From: Alteromonas antoniana | GTDB taxonomy: Bacteria; Pseudomonadota; Gammaproteobacteria; Enterobacterales; Alteromonadaceae | NCBI RefSeq assembly: GCF_019249295.1 | Contig: NZ_JAESDH010000018.1 | Coordinates: 48,514-112,513, forward strand | Direction of reading: 5' to 3' | Length of the DNA: 64,000 bases | Shown here: piece after piece, positions 27,847 through 36,562 of the stretch | Position numbering within the stretch: position 1 is the first letter of the stretch | How the letters are laid out: the number at the start of each line of letters is the position of its first letter | Notes under the pieces: generated by a model | Databases searched by the model: none | Seen by the model: the letters and a program-made list of their open reading frames with translations, nothing else | What the model was told of the DNA's origin: nothing | Program-made: the position numbers and the translations under genes

Positions 27847-28261
27847 TCGTAATTTACACTTTACCAACAGGGCCTCTATTCAATCTAAATGATTTGCATT
27901 TCGCAAGGTGTTTGGTCGCAAAACCTAATTTTTAATAAGCATTTACGGAAAATCGCAATACCTGAGACGACCTTGTATGTCGAACAAAACGCCAGGTTGC
28001 CGTTCACTGTTCAATAGCGCCAGCAGCTATTTCCTAACCACAAGCTCCTTCCACAATGCGAACAGGGAAAAAGTAAACCGCAGCATGCCGACGCTCGTAG
28101 TTTGCAGTAATTGACCAAAGGTTTACTGAGGCGTCGACTATCAAAGCTGTTCAGGTTTACGTTAAAAGCGTTCACACGCTCTTCCCAGTGCTCCCTTGCA
28201 TTATAGTAAATAACCAATATATTAGATATAACTTATACAATAAAATTCAAGGAATCCAACT
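27847..28261. other. Divergent regulatory region of the persulfide-sensor and rhodanese genes
   Basis: The 415 bases hold both promoters. The last 60 bases before the rhodanese gene are strongly A/T-rich (ATATATTAGATATAAC area, about 28218-28235), which would suit an ArsR-family operator. No gene is seen. Confidence 0.45.
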
Positions 28262-28609
28262 ATGCTTAAATCAATACAGGACCGACTAAATGCGATTAGT
28301 GTCCCTATTCGTAAAATTTCAGCAGAAGAAGCTGCTCAGGAAAGCAAAAAAAACAATGGGTTAATGATTGATGTGAGAGAGCCTGCGGAAGTTGAGAACT
28401 CGCCGACTCCGGGCACCGTAAATATCCCTCGCGGCGTATTAGAAATGCAAATGCTGGAGAAAGAGAAAGACGCCAGTCGTCCCATCTATGTTCACTGCGC
28501 CTCTGGTGTTCGTGCGCAGTTAGCTGCAGAGCAGTTATCACTAATGGGTTACGAAAATGTCACTGTTCTGACCTGCGACGTTCCAAAAATTCAGGCTGCA
28601 TTGTCGTAG
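28262..28609 (+). CDS. Single-domain rhodanese sulfurtransferase
   Basis: A 115-residue single rhodanese domain that moves sulfane sulfur from a donor such as thiosulfate or glutathione persulfide to an acceptor. The active-site loop CASGVRA (C79) fits the six-residue CxxxxR loop; DVREPAEV and TPGTVNIPRG are typical N-terminal motifs. It has no signal peptide, so it is cytoplasmic. It is divergent from the SqrR/BigR-type regulator and is its obvious target. Confidence 0.88.
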   Translation: MLKSIQDRLNAISVPIRKISAEEAAQESKKNNGLMIDVREPAEVENSPTPGTVNIPRGVLEMQMLEKEKDASRPIYVHCASGVRAQLAAEQLSLMGYENVTVLTCDVPKIQAALS

Positions 28610-28746
28610 CGCGTAGTAGAGTTCATTCTCGCGCGGTTCCAAACAAGTTGCGAACCAATCCAAAATTGGCGACTGCCTCTATCGCCCCCCCCGGCACGAC
28701 ATCAGAAGCAGCGTAACGTCATTGCGTCTGATTAATCCTTATCGGG

Positions 28747-28770
28747 CGTGTCGCGTGACAATGCGACACG
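28747..28770 (+). terminator. Hairpin after the rhodanese gene, possible terminator
   Basis: A perfect 8-bp stem (CGTGTCGC / GCGACACG, 8-base loop) is followed only by TTTCG, 138 bases after the rhodanese stop. Confidence 0.4.
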
Positions 28771-28889
28771 TTTCGAAAACCGTCTATTTCGTTTCACCCC
28801 ATCGATTAACAGTTTTAACGTCGTTCTATTTCTTAAAACAGAGCGCGCGCTATAATGGTGAAATCATTCGACAATAACTGCTATTAACT

Positions 28890-29819
28890 ATGCTTAAAGC
28901 AACGCTGGAACAATGGCGCATGTTCAAAGCCGTTGTAAACGCCGGGGGCTTCAACCAGGCTGCAGCAAAGGTTCACAAAAGTCAGTCAAGTGTTCACCAT
29001 GCTGTTCAGAAGCTGGAATCTGCCATTGGGGTCACGCTATTTGAAAGCGATGGCAGAAAAGTCAGGCTAACACCCGCTGGCGAACTCATGCTTCGACGCG
29101 CAGAATTTTTACTCAATGAAGCGGCAAAGCTGGAGGCCGTTGCCAGCAGTTTGCAACAGGGAACCGAAACGCAGCTGCGCATTGCTGTTGATATTATTTT
29201 TCCTTCCGCCTTCTTGTACAACGTACTGAATAAAGTGTCTGAAGAATATCCCATGTTACGCATAGAAATTGAAGAGACGGTGTTAAGCGGTGCAAACTCG
29301 TTACTCAAAGCCGGAAATGTAGATATTGCGATCTCTCCTTTTGCGTACACGAATGGATTCAGTGAAGATCTTTGCGAAATAGAGTTTCTGGCAGTTGCTC
29401 ATCCAGGTCATCCTCTTCATCAGCTGAATCGCCCGATAACGACGGAAGATCTTAAATCGCATCGTCAGATTGTGGTCAGAGATTCATCGTCTGAACGTAA
29501 AGCGGAATCAGGTTGGCTAGGAGCAGAACAGCGCTGGACGGTCAGCCATGTCAGGACATCTATTGACATTATATGTCAGGGGCTGGGCTTTGCCTGGCTT
29601 CCCCTTGCGATCATCAAACCGCACATCGACGCACATCAACTTATGCCACTCCCGCTTGAGCATGGAGGGCTGCGTAAAGCATTATTGTATCTCAGCTTCG
29701 AAGATGGCGATCAGTTGGGCCCGGCCGCACGTTCATTTATTGGCGAACTGCGATATCAGTCTATGCAGTTGCCCTGCTCAGAGTCAGTACTGGAAAACAA
29801 TGATCAGCAGCGATTATAA
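28890..29819 (+). CDS. LysR family transcriptional regulator
   Basis: A 309-residue LysR-type regulator. The DNA-binding domain (1-65) has GGFNQAAAKVHKSQSSVHHAVQKLESAIG, and the periplasmic-binding-like effector domain follows (about 90-295). No target gene sits divergently next to it; the closest upstream gene is the rhodanese on the same strand, 280 bases away. The effector is unknown. Confidence 0.88.
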   Translation: MLKATLEQWRMFKAVVNAGGFNQAAAKVHKSQSSVHHAVQKLESAIGVTLFESDGRKVRLTPAGELMLRRAEFLLNEAAKLEAVASSLQQGTETQLRIAVDIIFPSAFLYNVLNKVSEEYPMLRIEIEETVLSGANSLLKAGNVDIAISPFAYTNGFSEDLCEIEFLAVAHPGHPLHQLNRPITTEDLKSHRQIVVRDSSSERKAESGWLGAEQRWTVSHVRTSIDIICQGLGFAWLPLAIIKPHIDAHQLMPLPLEHGGLRKALLYLSFEDGDQLGPAARSFIGELRYQSMQLPCSESVLENNDQQRL

Positions 29820-30041
29820 GTTGGCTACGGGTCGACACGACTTCCACAGTCCCGTTGCTGAATCTGTTTTGCATGCATTGCCCGATTTTTAAATAACGTC
29901 ATACCGTGTTTAGTCTGTATCGCCACCGGCTCAGACACAGGTAAGCCTGTAGCACACCGCAACGTTGCAGGTTCGTGTTATACGCGGTATAACAAGAGAC
30001 ATGCTTCGCCTGAAATAATAACAATAAGGAACAGGCAATCC

Positions 30042-30152
30042 ATGGAACGCATTCTTCTGACAGAGTCAAAACGTTGCCGATTACGCTTTAGTCAATCAGC
30101 GGCTGAGCGTTTTGGTGATTTATCTGAACGGGGCAGCTATGCCCTGGCGTAA
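30042..30152 (+). CDS. Possible 36-residue leader ORF overlapping the EAL gene
   Basis: An ATG at 30042, eleven bases after AAGGA, opens 37 codons in the +0 frame ending in TAA at 30150-30152. The product is basic, with several Arg and one Cys. It overlaps the start of the GGDEF/EAL gene (ATG 30139) by 14 bases in another frame, so it could couple or control translation of that gene. The EAL start has only a weak site of its own (GGGGC). There is no family match that I know of; the evidence is position, start signal and overlap. Confidence 0.4.
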   Translation: MERILLTESKRCRLRFSQSAAERFGDLSERGSYALA

Positions 30153-32040
30153 TAATAAAGCTCTCTCCAGCACACAATTACGAAAGCGGTTGTTACTCGC
30201 TTCAATCAGCCTCTCACTGCTGGTTATTCTTACTTTCTGCTATGTAGGTTATGGGGTGGCTATTGGAATGGGCGAAAAAGTCGAAAGTCAGGCTTATTCG
30301 CAGCAGGCGGAAGCTATCGCCAATGCCATTGAAAGACAGCAACAGAGGCATCCTGATTATTTCGATACGCTAGGGCAGCGTCCTTTACCCGAATTTATCA
30401 ACACAGCGGGTAAGCATCTTGTGGCGCTACATACAGCTAACCGCCACATCATTAAGGGCCCCTCTCCTCTTTTTATTCGTCACGAGAAAATAAACCAGCT
30501 GGCAATGGCCGAGGCCGATCGCTTTGTTACTCTGGATGACTCGCGTTTTTACGTTACCCGCAGCCACATTGGCAATCAGGGCGCATTAACGTTAATCTGG
30601 CGGGATCTGTCCGGGGTAAATTTGCCGACTCATATCTTACTGCGGATCGTGGTTACTGCGCTGCTGACTTTTGGTATAGCGGTATGGCTTTCGATGATAA
30701 TGTCGGCGCGAATCGCCAGACGCTTTCAGTCTGCCAGCCATGCGCTGGAAGAGCTCGCAATGCGTGACAGTCTCACTCACCTGCCAAACCGTAACGCGCT
30801 AATCAGCAGCTCTCCTGAAAACGTCAGATGTGGCGCTTTGCTTTTTCTGGATATTGATCGATTTAAAGATGTGAACGACGCTTTTGGACAGGACGTAGGC
30901 GATAAGTTGCTTCACGCTTTTGCGCAGCGCCTGCTTAAACTGGCCGGTCCGGACAGTGACGTTTACCATTACCGAAGTGATGAATTTGTTGTGTGGATGC
31001 CATCGTTGCAGAAAGAAGAGGTAACGAATGCCGCGTTTGCCATGTTGTACGAATGTCGCGTGCCTCTTCAGGTAGATAACGCGTCATTTGAACTTGGATG
31101 CAGTATCGGGGCAGCTTGCTACCCCATACATGGACATCTTTTTGAAACCTTACTTCGAAACGCTGATACCGCCATGCATCGCGCCAAAGCGCGCCGCCTG
31201 GGTGTACAGGTATACGATGACAAGCTTGCATTTAACAGCACCATCAAAGTCATGTTGCGCAGCCAGTTGCGCTCCGCGTTACAACAAAATCAGTTTGTCC
31301 TGCATTATCAGCCAAAGGTAGTCATGGAAACAGGCACGCTGATTGGGGTAGAAGCCATCGTGCGCTGGCAACATCCAGAAGAGGGCTTACTGGGACCTGC
31401 CCTGTTTATCGATTTGGTAGAACAAAGCGGTATTATACATGTGTTCACCCGCTATATGGTTGAGTCTGCTATTACTCAAGTTCAGAAATGGTGTGATATG
31501 GGACATCAGCTCCCGGTTTCGGTGAACCTGTCTGCTTATAACCTTCTGGATACCGCATTTGTCCCTTTCGTTAACTCACAACTGGAAAAATCTGCTGTAT
31601 CTCCATCGCTGTTGGAGTTTGAACTAACAGAAAGTGCAGCCATGATAGATAAATCGGCGAGTAAGCGCACTGTCGATGCATTACTTGAACTGGGCGTGAA
31701 AGTCTCTATTGACGATTTCGGTACCGGCATGAGCTCATTTGCTTATCTGCGCGATTTAAATGTAAACACCGTAAAACTGGATCGCGCATTCATTACCCAC
31801 ATTGTGGACGATATTAAAGGGCAAAAAGTCGTAGAGGGGCTGGTATCGCTGTGCAGAAACCTCGATCTTGAGGTGATTGCCGAAGGAGTAGAAGACAGAA
31901 GGCAGGCGGATTTACTTCAAAAACTCGACTGCCATATTGGTCAGGGTTACTTTTTCAGTCCTGCGGTAGAGGCTGATGCAATCAGCCAATTGCTGCCACA
32001 GCCACAGGCTTTTCGCTACGACTATGTCGCGAATAATTAA
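30139..32040 (+). CDS. Membrane c-di-GMP phosphodiesterase with degenerate GGDEF domain
   Basis: A 633-residue inner-membrane protein read from ATG 30139. Membrane helices near residues 18-40 and about 170-195 bracket a roughly 130-residue periplasmic sensor region, followed by GGDEF (about 215-375) and EAL (about 385-620). The GGDEF motif reads RSDEF, so the cyclase is probably inactive and may only bind GTP as a regulator. The EAL half keeps EA(I) in GVEAIVRW, VNLSA, ELTES, DDFGTGMSS, KLDRAF, AEGVE and QGYFFS, so hydrolysis of c-di-GMP is likely. The gene may be controlled by the overlapping small ORF upstream. Confidence 0.9.
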   Translation: MPWRNNKALSSTQLRKRLLLASISLSLLVILTFCYVGYGVAIGMGEKVESQAYSQQAEAIANAIERQQQRHPDYFDTLGQRPLPEFINTAGKHLVALHTANRHIIKGPSPLFIRHEKINQLAMAEADRFVTLDDSRFYVTRSHIGNQGALTLIWRDLSGVNLPTHILLRIVVTALLTFGIAVWLSMIMSARIARRFQSASHALEELAMRDSLTHLPNRNALISSSPENVRCGALLFLDIDRFKDVNDAFGQDVGDKLLHAFAQRLLKLAGPDSDVYHYRSDEFVVWMPSLQKEEVTNAAFAMLYECRVPLQVDNASFELGCSIGAACYPIHGHLFETLLRNADTAMHRAKARRLGVQVYDDKLAFNSTIKVMLRSQLRSALQQNQFVLHYQPKVVMETGTLIGVEAIVRWQHPEEGLLGPALFIDLVEQSGIIHVFTRYMVESAITQVQKWCDMGHQLPVSVNLSAYNLLDTAFVPFVNSQLEKSAVSPSLLEFELTESAAMIDKSASKRTVDALLELGVKVSIDDFGTGMSSFAYLRDLNVNTVKLDRAFITHIVDDIKGQKVVEGLVSLCRNLDLEVIAEGVEDRRQADLLQKLDCHIGQGYFFSPAVEADAISQLLPQPQAFRYDYVANN

Positions 32041-32201
32041 TCCCGTTGCTTTGGCGCGGGCGTACGTGGGGGTCGCTAACGGCAGTAAAAGTAATTGGGC
32101 GGTTCGAGAATGATGCACTTCCGACAAGTAGATCTACGGTCGGACGAAGGATAAGTCCACTGGCGCATTTCTTCTCACGACATTGCGTTTTCGTTAGGCA
32201 G

Positions 32202-32810
32202 CTATCCCTGTAACGTCTGAAATATCTGCGCACCTCCCATATAAAAGCCAACCACCGCGAGGCTAAGGCCAAATAACGCGACCACGCCATCATCCGTCGT
32301 CATCCCGACTGCCATAATCAACACAGAAAATGCTGGTATCAGACCGAGAAAAGGAATGAGTTCAAGAGGCACCATCATCATTCCGCACATTGCGCAGGTC
32401 AGCGCAATCATTGCACGAAACACGTACTGACGCATGAAAAGCCACCGTGGGATCAGAAATCGGTCAACGTGCATCGCCGCCGGTTTAATCGAGCCTATTC
32501 CATTGTTTAACGATTCGCGATCGATGCCGATATCGCGAATTGCGCCAGGTAGCCAAGGATGTTTTTTAGCCAGTAAAATTTGCAAAGAGATGAGAAAAAT
32601 AGTCACACCGGTAACTGTAGGTATTCCTGGTATGGCACCTATCGGCGTTGCAGCGATGAAAGCCGGGACCGCAAGCATCGGTCCGAAACCACGTTTTTCC
32701 ATTATCTCAATGAGTTCTCCAAACGCCACTTTGTTTTCTGTATGCGTAGACTGCATGCGGCCTAACAACTCGTATAGCGTCATTGAACGTGCTAAAGTCT
32801 GGCTGTACAT
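32202..32810 (-). CDS. exoD: ExoD family membrane protein (exopolysaccharide synthesis)
   Basis: A 202-residue protein of the ExoD family. Typical segments are GFGPMLAVPAFIAATPIGAIPGIPTVTG and the HPWLP site, with three or four membrane helices. ExoD proteins are linked to exopolysaccharide production and alkaline or stress tolerance in rhizobia, though the mechanism is unclear. The start has AAGGA eight bases upstream. A near-perfect sigma-54 element lies at 32844-32859, 34 bases upstream. The gene is divergent from the sigma-54-dependent response regulator at 33010. Confidence 0.88.
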   Translation of the reverse strand: MYSQTLARSMTLYELLGRMQSTHTENKVAFGELIEIMEKRGFGPMLAVPAFIAATPIGAIPGIPTVTGVTIFLISLQILLAKKHPWLPGAIRDIGIDRESLNNGIGSIKPAAMHVDRFLIPRWLFMRQYVFRAMIALTCAMCGMMMVPLELIPFLGLIPAFSVLIMAVGMTTDDGVVALFGLSLAVVGFYMGGAQIFQTLQG

Positions 32811-32843
32811 GACTCATATCCTTATCAAATTCGGAATGGGTGT

Positions 32844-32859
32844 TGCGAATACTGTGCCA
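32844..32859 (-). promoter_or_regulatory. Sigma-54 (-24/-12) promoter of exoD
   Basis: Read on the minus strand the 16-mer is TGGCACAGTATTCGCA. It matches the consensus TGGYACRNNNNTTGCW at all fixed positions but one (C for T in the -12 box), with exact GG-N10-GC spacing. Transcription would start about 22 bases before the exoD ATG, which leaves the AAGGA site intact. Confidence 0.8.
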
Positions 32860-32896
32860 TATTCGGCTGAGTTTACTTTCTGCTGTTCCCAAAGCT

Positions 32897-32912
32897 TGCA
32901 AGACTTGCCCCA
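32897..32912 (-). promoter_or_regulatory. Second sigma-54-like element upstream of exoD
   Basis: Minus-strand TGGGGCAAGTCTTGCA has a perfect -12 box and GG-N10-GC spacing but two mismatches in the -24 box. It lies 53 bases upstream of the better element and could be a weaker promoter or a decoy site. Confidence 0.35.
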
Positions 32913-33009
32913 CCGGCATAGATTCTGCATATTTCGGTGAAAATGATCCACTTAACGAGTAATCCGGTAAGTCATACATCGGGTACTCACAACAAAAAGG
33001 AACTTTTTA

Positions 33010-34344
33010 GTGCTTACTGTCCTATTGGTCGATGACGATCCTGAGTTTACTGATGTCGCTTGTACCATCATTGAATTCCTGGGCCATGAGGTTTTGACAG
33101 CAGCCAACCTCGCCGAGGCACGCGACTGGCTAACCAAAGAAACTTTTGACCACGTTCTGTTGGATTTTATGCTCCCGGACGGAAGCGGAGCTCATCTTTT
33201 TGACGAACTGGACGTACTTCCCAAGCGTCCACGGGTGACGTTGATCACCGGACATCCTTCAGTAAAAGGCATTATCAAAGGTCTTTGTGGCCCAAACATT
33301 GATTACCTTGTTAAACCCATTCAACGTGAAGAAATAGAAGCGGTATTAACTGGTAAGAAAAATCAGAAGAAACAAGAGCCTGGCCCAAAAGTCACGCGCC
33401 ATTTCGGCCATCTTATCGGCGAATCAACGCCAATGAAAGAGCTCTACAAACTTCTCGAGCGAGTCAGTCGCACCAGCGCTAACGTGATGTTACTGGGCGA
33501 AAGCGGGGTCGGTAAAGAGGTGGTCGCAGCAGCGATCCACGCAGCCTCTGATGCAGAAGGTCCTTACATTGCAACTAACTGCGGTGCATTTTCCAAAGAG
33601 TTAATTGGCAGTGAATTATTCGGCCATGAAAAAGGCGCATTTACTGGGGCAGTAGGCCGCAAAGCGGGGGTTTTTGAACAGTCTGAAAACGGTACACTGT
33701 TTTTAGATGAGATCACCGAAATGCCTATCGATATGCAACCTAACCTGCTTCGGGTTCTAGAAAACAAGGTGGTTATTCGTGTCGGCGGCACCAAAGCCAT
33801 TCCGGTAAATTGTCGTGTTGTATCTGCTACTAACCGCAGTATGGAAGAAATCGCAGAAAGTAAAGTTTTACGCGAAGACATCTATTTCCGGTTGGCGGTC
33901 TTCCCTATCACCATTCCGCCATTGCGCGAGCGCAAGGAAGATATTCCTCTGCTTGCCACCTACTTTATTGATGAGTTGAATAAAGAAAACGGCACCAACT
34001 TTATCTGGGAAGATACCCAGCTGGATACCCTTAAAGCCTATGACTGGCCTGGTAACGTACGTGAGCTACGTCACTTCGTACATCGTGCCGCGATCATGAG
34101 TGACCCGGAAGGCAGCGACATTGAGTTACCAAAAACCATCGAGTCTCCATTTGCTAAAAAGCAAAGCACCACACCCGCGCTTCAGGCCGGCAGAACCATT
34201 GAGGATGTCGAAAAAGAGCTGATTTACGCGACACTTGAAAAAGTGAATGGCAATAAGACGCTTGCTGCAGAAATGCTGGGGATCAGTACTAAAACACTTT
34301 ACAACAGACTCCATGCTTACGGTGATCTGAGTAAAGAAGAATAA
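33010..34344 (+). CDS. Sigma-54-dependent response regulator (NtrC family)
   Basis: A 444-residue activator: receiver domain (1-118, acid pocket DDD at 8-10, phospho-acceptor D52), AAA+ domain (about 135-370) with Walker A GESGVGKE, the sigma-54 contact loop GAFTGA and LFLDEITEMP, and a C-terminal Fis-type helix-turn-helix (LAAEMLGISTKTLYNRL). It starts at a GTG eight bases after AAGGA. It opens a cluster of signalling genes on the same strand and is divergent from exoD, which has a sigma-54 promoter. It is the natural candidate activator for the sigma-54 elements found across 32.8-48.5 kb. Confidence 0.94.
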   Translation: MLTVLLVDDDPEFTDVACTIIEFLGHEVLTAANLAEARDWLTKETFDHVLLDFMLPDGSGAHLFDELDVLPKRPRVTLITGHPSVKGIIKGLCGPNIDYLVKPIQREEIEAVLTGKKNQKKQEPGPKVTRHFGHLIGESTPMKELYKLLERVSRTSANVMLLGESGVGKEVVAAAIHAASDAEGPYIATNCGAFSKELIGSELFGHEKGAFTGAVGRKAGVFEQSENGTLFLDEITEMPIDMQPNLLRVLENKVVIRVGGTKAIPVNCRVVSATNRSMEEIAESKVLREDIYFRLAVFPITIPPLRERKEDIPLLATYFIDELNKENGTNFIWEDTQLDTLKAYDWPGNVRELRHFVHRAAIMSDPEGSDIELPKTIESPFAKKQSTTPALQAGRTIEDVEKELIYATLEKVNGNKTLAAEMLGISTKTLYNRLHAYGDLSKEE

Positions 34345-34362
34345 CAATAAGTAGGTGTAACC

Positions 34363-34587
34363 ATGACTGAATCAGAATTTGCGACACTGGCAACTCACGT
34401 GCATGATGCACGCAAGCCGCTAAACCGCATTTCAATGCAGGCCGAGCTCGTCAAAATGGCGCTGAACGGAGATGTTCCCGCAGAGAGAGCTATGGACGCC
34501 CTGGATAAAATTATCGCCAGTACGAAAGCATGCAGTGAATCACTCACTACCATGATGTCTGAACTGGGTGATTCACAAACGGACTAA
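34363..34587 (+). CDS. Free-standing DHp-like (HisKA) domain protein
   Basis: A 74-residue protein, all predicted helix, with no membrane segment. Its first helix carries THVHDARKPLNRISMQAELVK, which closely resembles the H-box of histidine kinases (SHDxRxPLNRI); H14 would be the phosphorylated residue. The second helix (about 39-67) completes a two-helix hairpin like a DHp domain. No ATPase domain follows. It lies 18 bases after the sigma-54 regulator gene and 3 bases before the CHASE3 kinase gene. It could act as a phosphotransfer module or as a kinase-dimer modulator. Confidence 0.75.
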   Translation: MTESEFATLATHVHDARKPLNRISMQAELVKMALNGDVPAERAMDALDKIIASTKACSESLTTMMSELGDSQTD

Positions 34588-34590
34588 GCA

Positions 34591-36102
34591 ATGGTTCAAA
34601 AAATGTTGTCGTCACTATATAGCTGGGTAGCAATAGTGTCGATTGTGATCATTGTTATCACAGGCAACTCGTTTTACGTCGTAAGTACCCTCGATGAACT
34701 AGCCGCTCTGGAAGCAAGACTGTTTACTACCAACCGTGTTATCGGCAGCGTAAATAATTTGCATGTGGCGATTTTGCGCGCAGAGTCTGGCCAGCGCGGT
34801 TTTCTTTTAACCGAAGATGAAGACTATCTCGACGATTACAACGATACGCTGAATCAGATTAACGGCCTGATTGATCAGGTCGAAATAACAGGGCTGGCGT
34901 CGGACTTGCCCGAGCAAGTTAATCGTATTGAAACCTTGCTTGACTTAACGCGCGCTAAAATTAACGGCATGATTGAAGTTGTAGAACTCGCCCGGGCCGG
35001 CGAAATGCTTGATGCCAGCTCACTACTGAACAGCAACCGGGGCCTGATACTCTACGACAGAATTGAGACACTCTTTGAGCAGATTGACGATTCTGAGCGC
35101 GAGATGCAGGCGAAGCACCTGGCATCGCTGATGAAATTGAGAAAGAACTCTGTCAATACTCTGATTGTTTCCTCACTGACAACGGTGTTGTTGATTATTG
35201 CTATCTTTATTTTGTTGAAGATGAATGTGCGGGAAAGTCTTCGTCATCAGCGTACGCTCGAAGATATTAACTCTGATCTGGAAGATAAAATCGAGGAGCG
35301 CACACAGGAACTACGTGTCTATTCTGATGAACTGGCGCGCAGCAACCGTGAACTTGAAGACTTTGCTTTCGTAGCATCCCATGACCTTCAGGAGCCCTTG
35401 CGCAAAATCCGGGCTTTCGGTAACCGTTTGGAGTCGGGCTACGCTGATGTAATTGATGAGCGGGGACAGGATTTCCTCAAGCGCATGCTTAACGCCGCTG
35501 AGCGAATGTCACTGCTAATCAGTGACTTGCTGTCATTCTCACGGGTTTCCACCCGCGGCAAAGACTTCGTAGACGTGAACCTAAACAGTGTATTTAGTGA
35601 AATTCTCAGCGATCTTGAAATCGCTATCGACGAATCTGGTGCAAAAGTCAGCGTCGACGATATGCCCAATATATTGGGCGATAAGTCTCAGATTGAGCAG
35701 CTTATGCTTAACCTGCTGTCCAACGCATTGAAATTCAAAAACCCTGACATTGCTCCGGAAATTACAGTAAGCTGTTCGACGCCTACCGGTGAAGAACTGG
35801 TAAATGTGCTTCACGAAGAGCAATATGACTGGACAAAAATTACTATTCAGGACAATGGCATAGGGTTCGACCAGTCATTCTCAGAAAAGATATTTGCGCC
35901 TTTCCAACGCCTTCATGGCAGAAGTGAATATAAAGGCACTGGCATAGGCCTTGCCGTCTGCCGCCGAATAGTTGAAAGGCATAATGGCCAGATATCTGCG
36001 CTTAGCCAGCCAGGGAAAGGCGCACGCTTTACAATAATAATCCCGGTTAACGGGGAACCGTTCGCATCGACTACATCAGAGGGAGTAGTTAGCAATGACT
36101 GA
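34591..36102 (+). CDS. CHASE3-domain sensor histidine kinase
   Basis: A 503-residue inner-membrane kinase. A membrane helix (about 10-32) leads into a CHASE3 periplasmic sensor (about 38-185, with the RAESGQRGFLLTEDEDYL motif), then a second helix (about 190-210), a coiled coil (about 215-255), HisKA (FVASHDLQEPLRKI, H264) and HATPase_c with the N box (LMLNLLSNALKF), DNGIGFD and GTGIGLAVCRRIV. Its H-box has the DLQEPL form common in phytochrome-like kinases. It overlaps the next gene, an Rcp1-type receiver, by eight bases; that pairing is typical for this kinase class. Confidence 0.93.
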   Translation: MVQKMLSSLYSWVAIVSIVIIVITGNSFYVVSTLDELAALEARLFTTNRVIGSVNNLHVAILRAESGQRGFLLTEDEDYLDDYNDTLNQINGLIDQVEITGLASDLPEQVNRIETLLDLTRAKINGMIEVVELARAGEMLDASSLLNSNRGLILYDRIETLFEQIDDSEREMQAKHLASLMKLRKNSVNTLIVSSLTTVLLIIAIFILLKMNVRESLRHQRTLEDINSDLEDKIEERTQELRVYSDELARSNRELEDFAFVASHDLQEPLRKIRAFGNRLESGYADVIDERGQDFLKRMLNAAERMSLLISDLLSFSRVSTRGKDFVDVNLNSVFSEILSDLEIAIDESGAKVSVDDMPNILGDKSQIEQLMLNLLSNALKFKNPDIAPEITVSCSTPTGEELVNVLHEEQYDWTKITIQDNGIGFDQSFSEKIFAPFQRLHGRSEYKGTGIGLAVCRRIVERHNGQISALSQPGKGARFTIIIPVNGEPFASTTSEGVVSND

Positions 36103-36547
36103 TAAACAATCACTACCCATAAATATTCTTATGGCTGACGACGACGAAGACGATCGTTTGTTGACCATCGACGCGCTGAAAGAAAGCCGCGTACTTAATA
36201 ACTTATTTTGTGTTGAAGATGGCGTAGAGCTGCTGGAATACTTACGCCGCGAAGGTAAATATGCGGATCCAAAGGATTCCCCCCGCCCCAGCCTGATCCT
36301 GTTGGATCTGAATATGCCAAGAAAGGACGGCCGCGAAGCACTACAAGAAATTAAAGCTGATCCCAAACTTCGCTCAATTCCGGTAGTTATTCTGACTACA
36401 TCGAAAGAAGAAGAAGACATGTTACGTGGCTATGACTTAGGCTGTGCTTCTTATATTACCAAGCCAGTCAACTTTGAAGGCCTGGTAGAACTTATGCGTG
36501 CATTAGGTCGTTACTGGATTGAATTCGTAGAATTGCCACACGATTGA
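36095..36547 (+). CDS. Stand-alone response regulator, Rcp1 type
   Basis: A 150-residue single receiver domain. The acid cluster is ADDDEDD (14-20), the phospho-acceptor is D71 in LLDLNMPRKDGRE, followed by LTTSK and the conserved Lys123 in YITKPVNF. The DEDDR opening, the long alpha-2 region (REGKYADPKDSPRPSL) and the C-terminal extension are typical of Rcp1-like receivers that pair with phytochrome-type kinases. It has no output domain and overlaps the CHASE3 kinase gene, so it probably carries phosphoryl groups on to another partner. Confidence 0.93.
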   Translation: MTDKQSLPINILMADDDEDDRLLTIDALKESRVLNNLFCVEDGVELLEYLRREGKYADPKDSPRPSLILLDLNMPRKDGREALQEIKADPKLRSIPVVILTTSKEEEDMLRGYDLGCASYITKPVNFEGLVELMRALGRYWIEFVELPHD

Positions 36548-36562
36548 TGACGGAGTAAAGCT

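Noticed and set aside
32707..32979. 90-codon minus-strand ORF overlapping the start of exoD
   Set aside because: It has a poor ribosome binding site, overlaps exoD in another frame, and contains the near-perfect exoD sigma-54 promoter.
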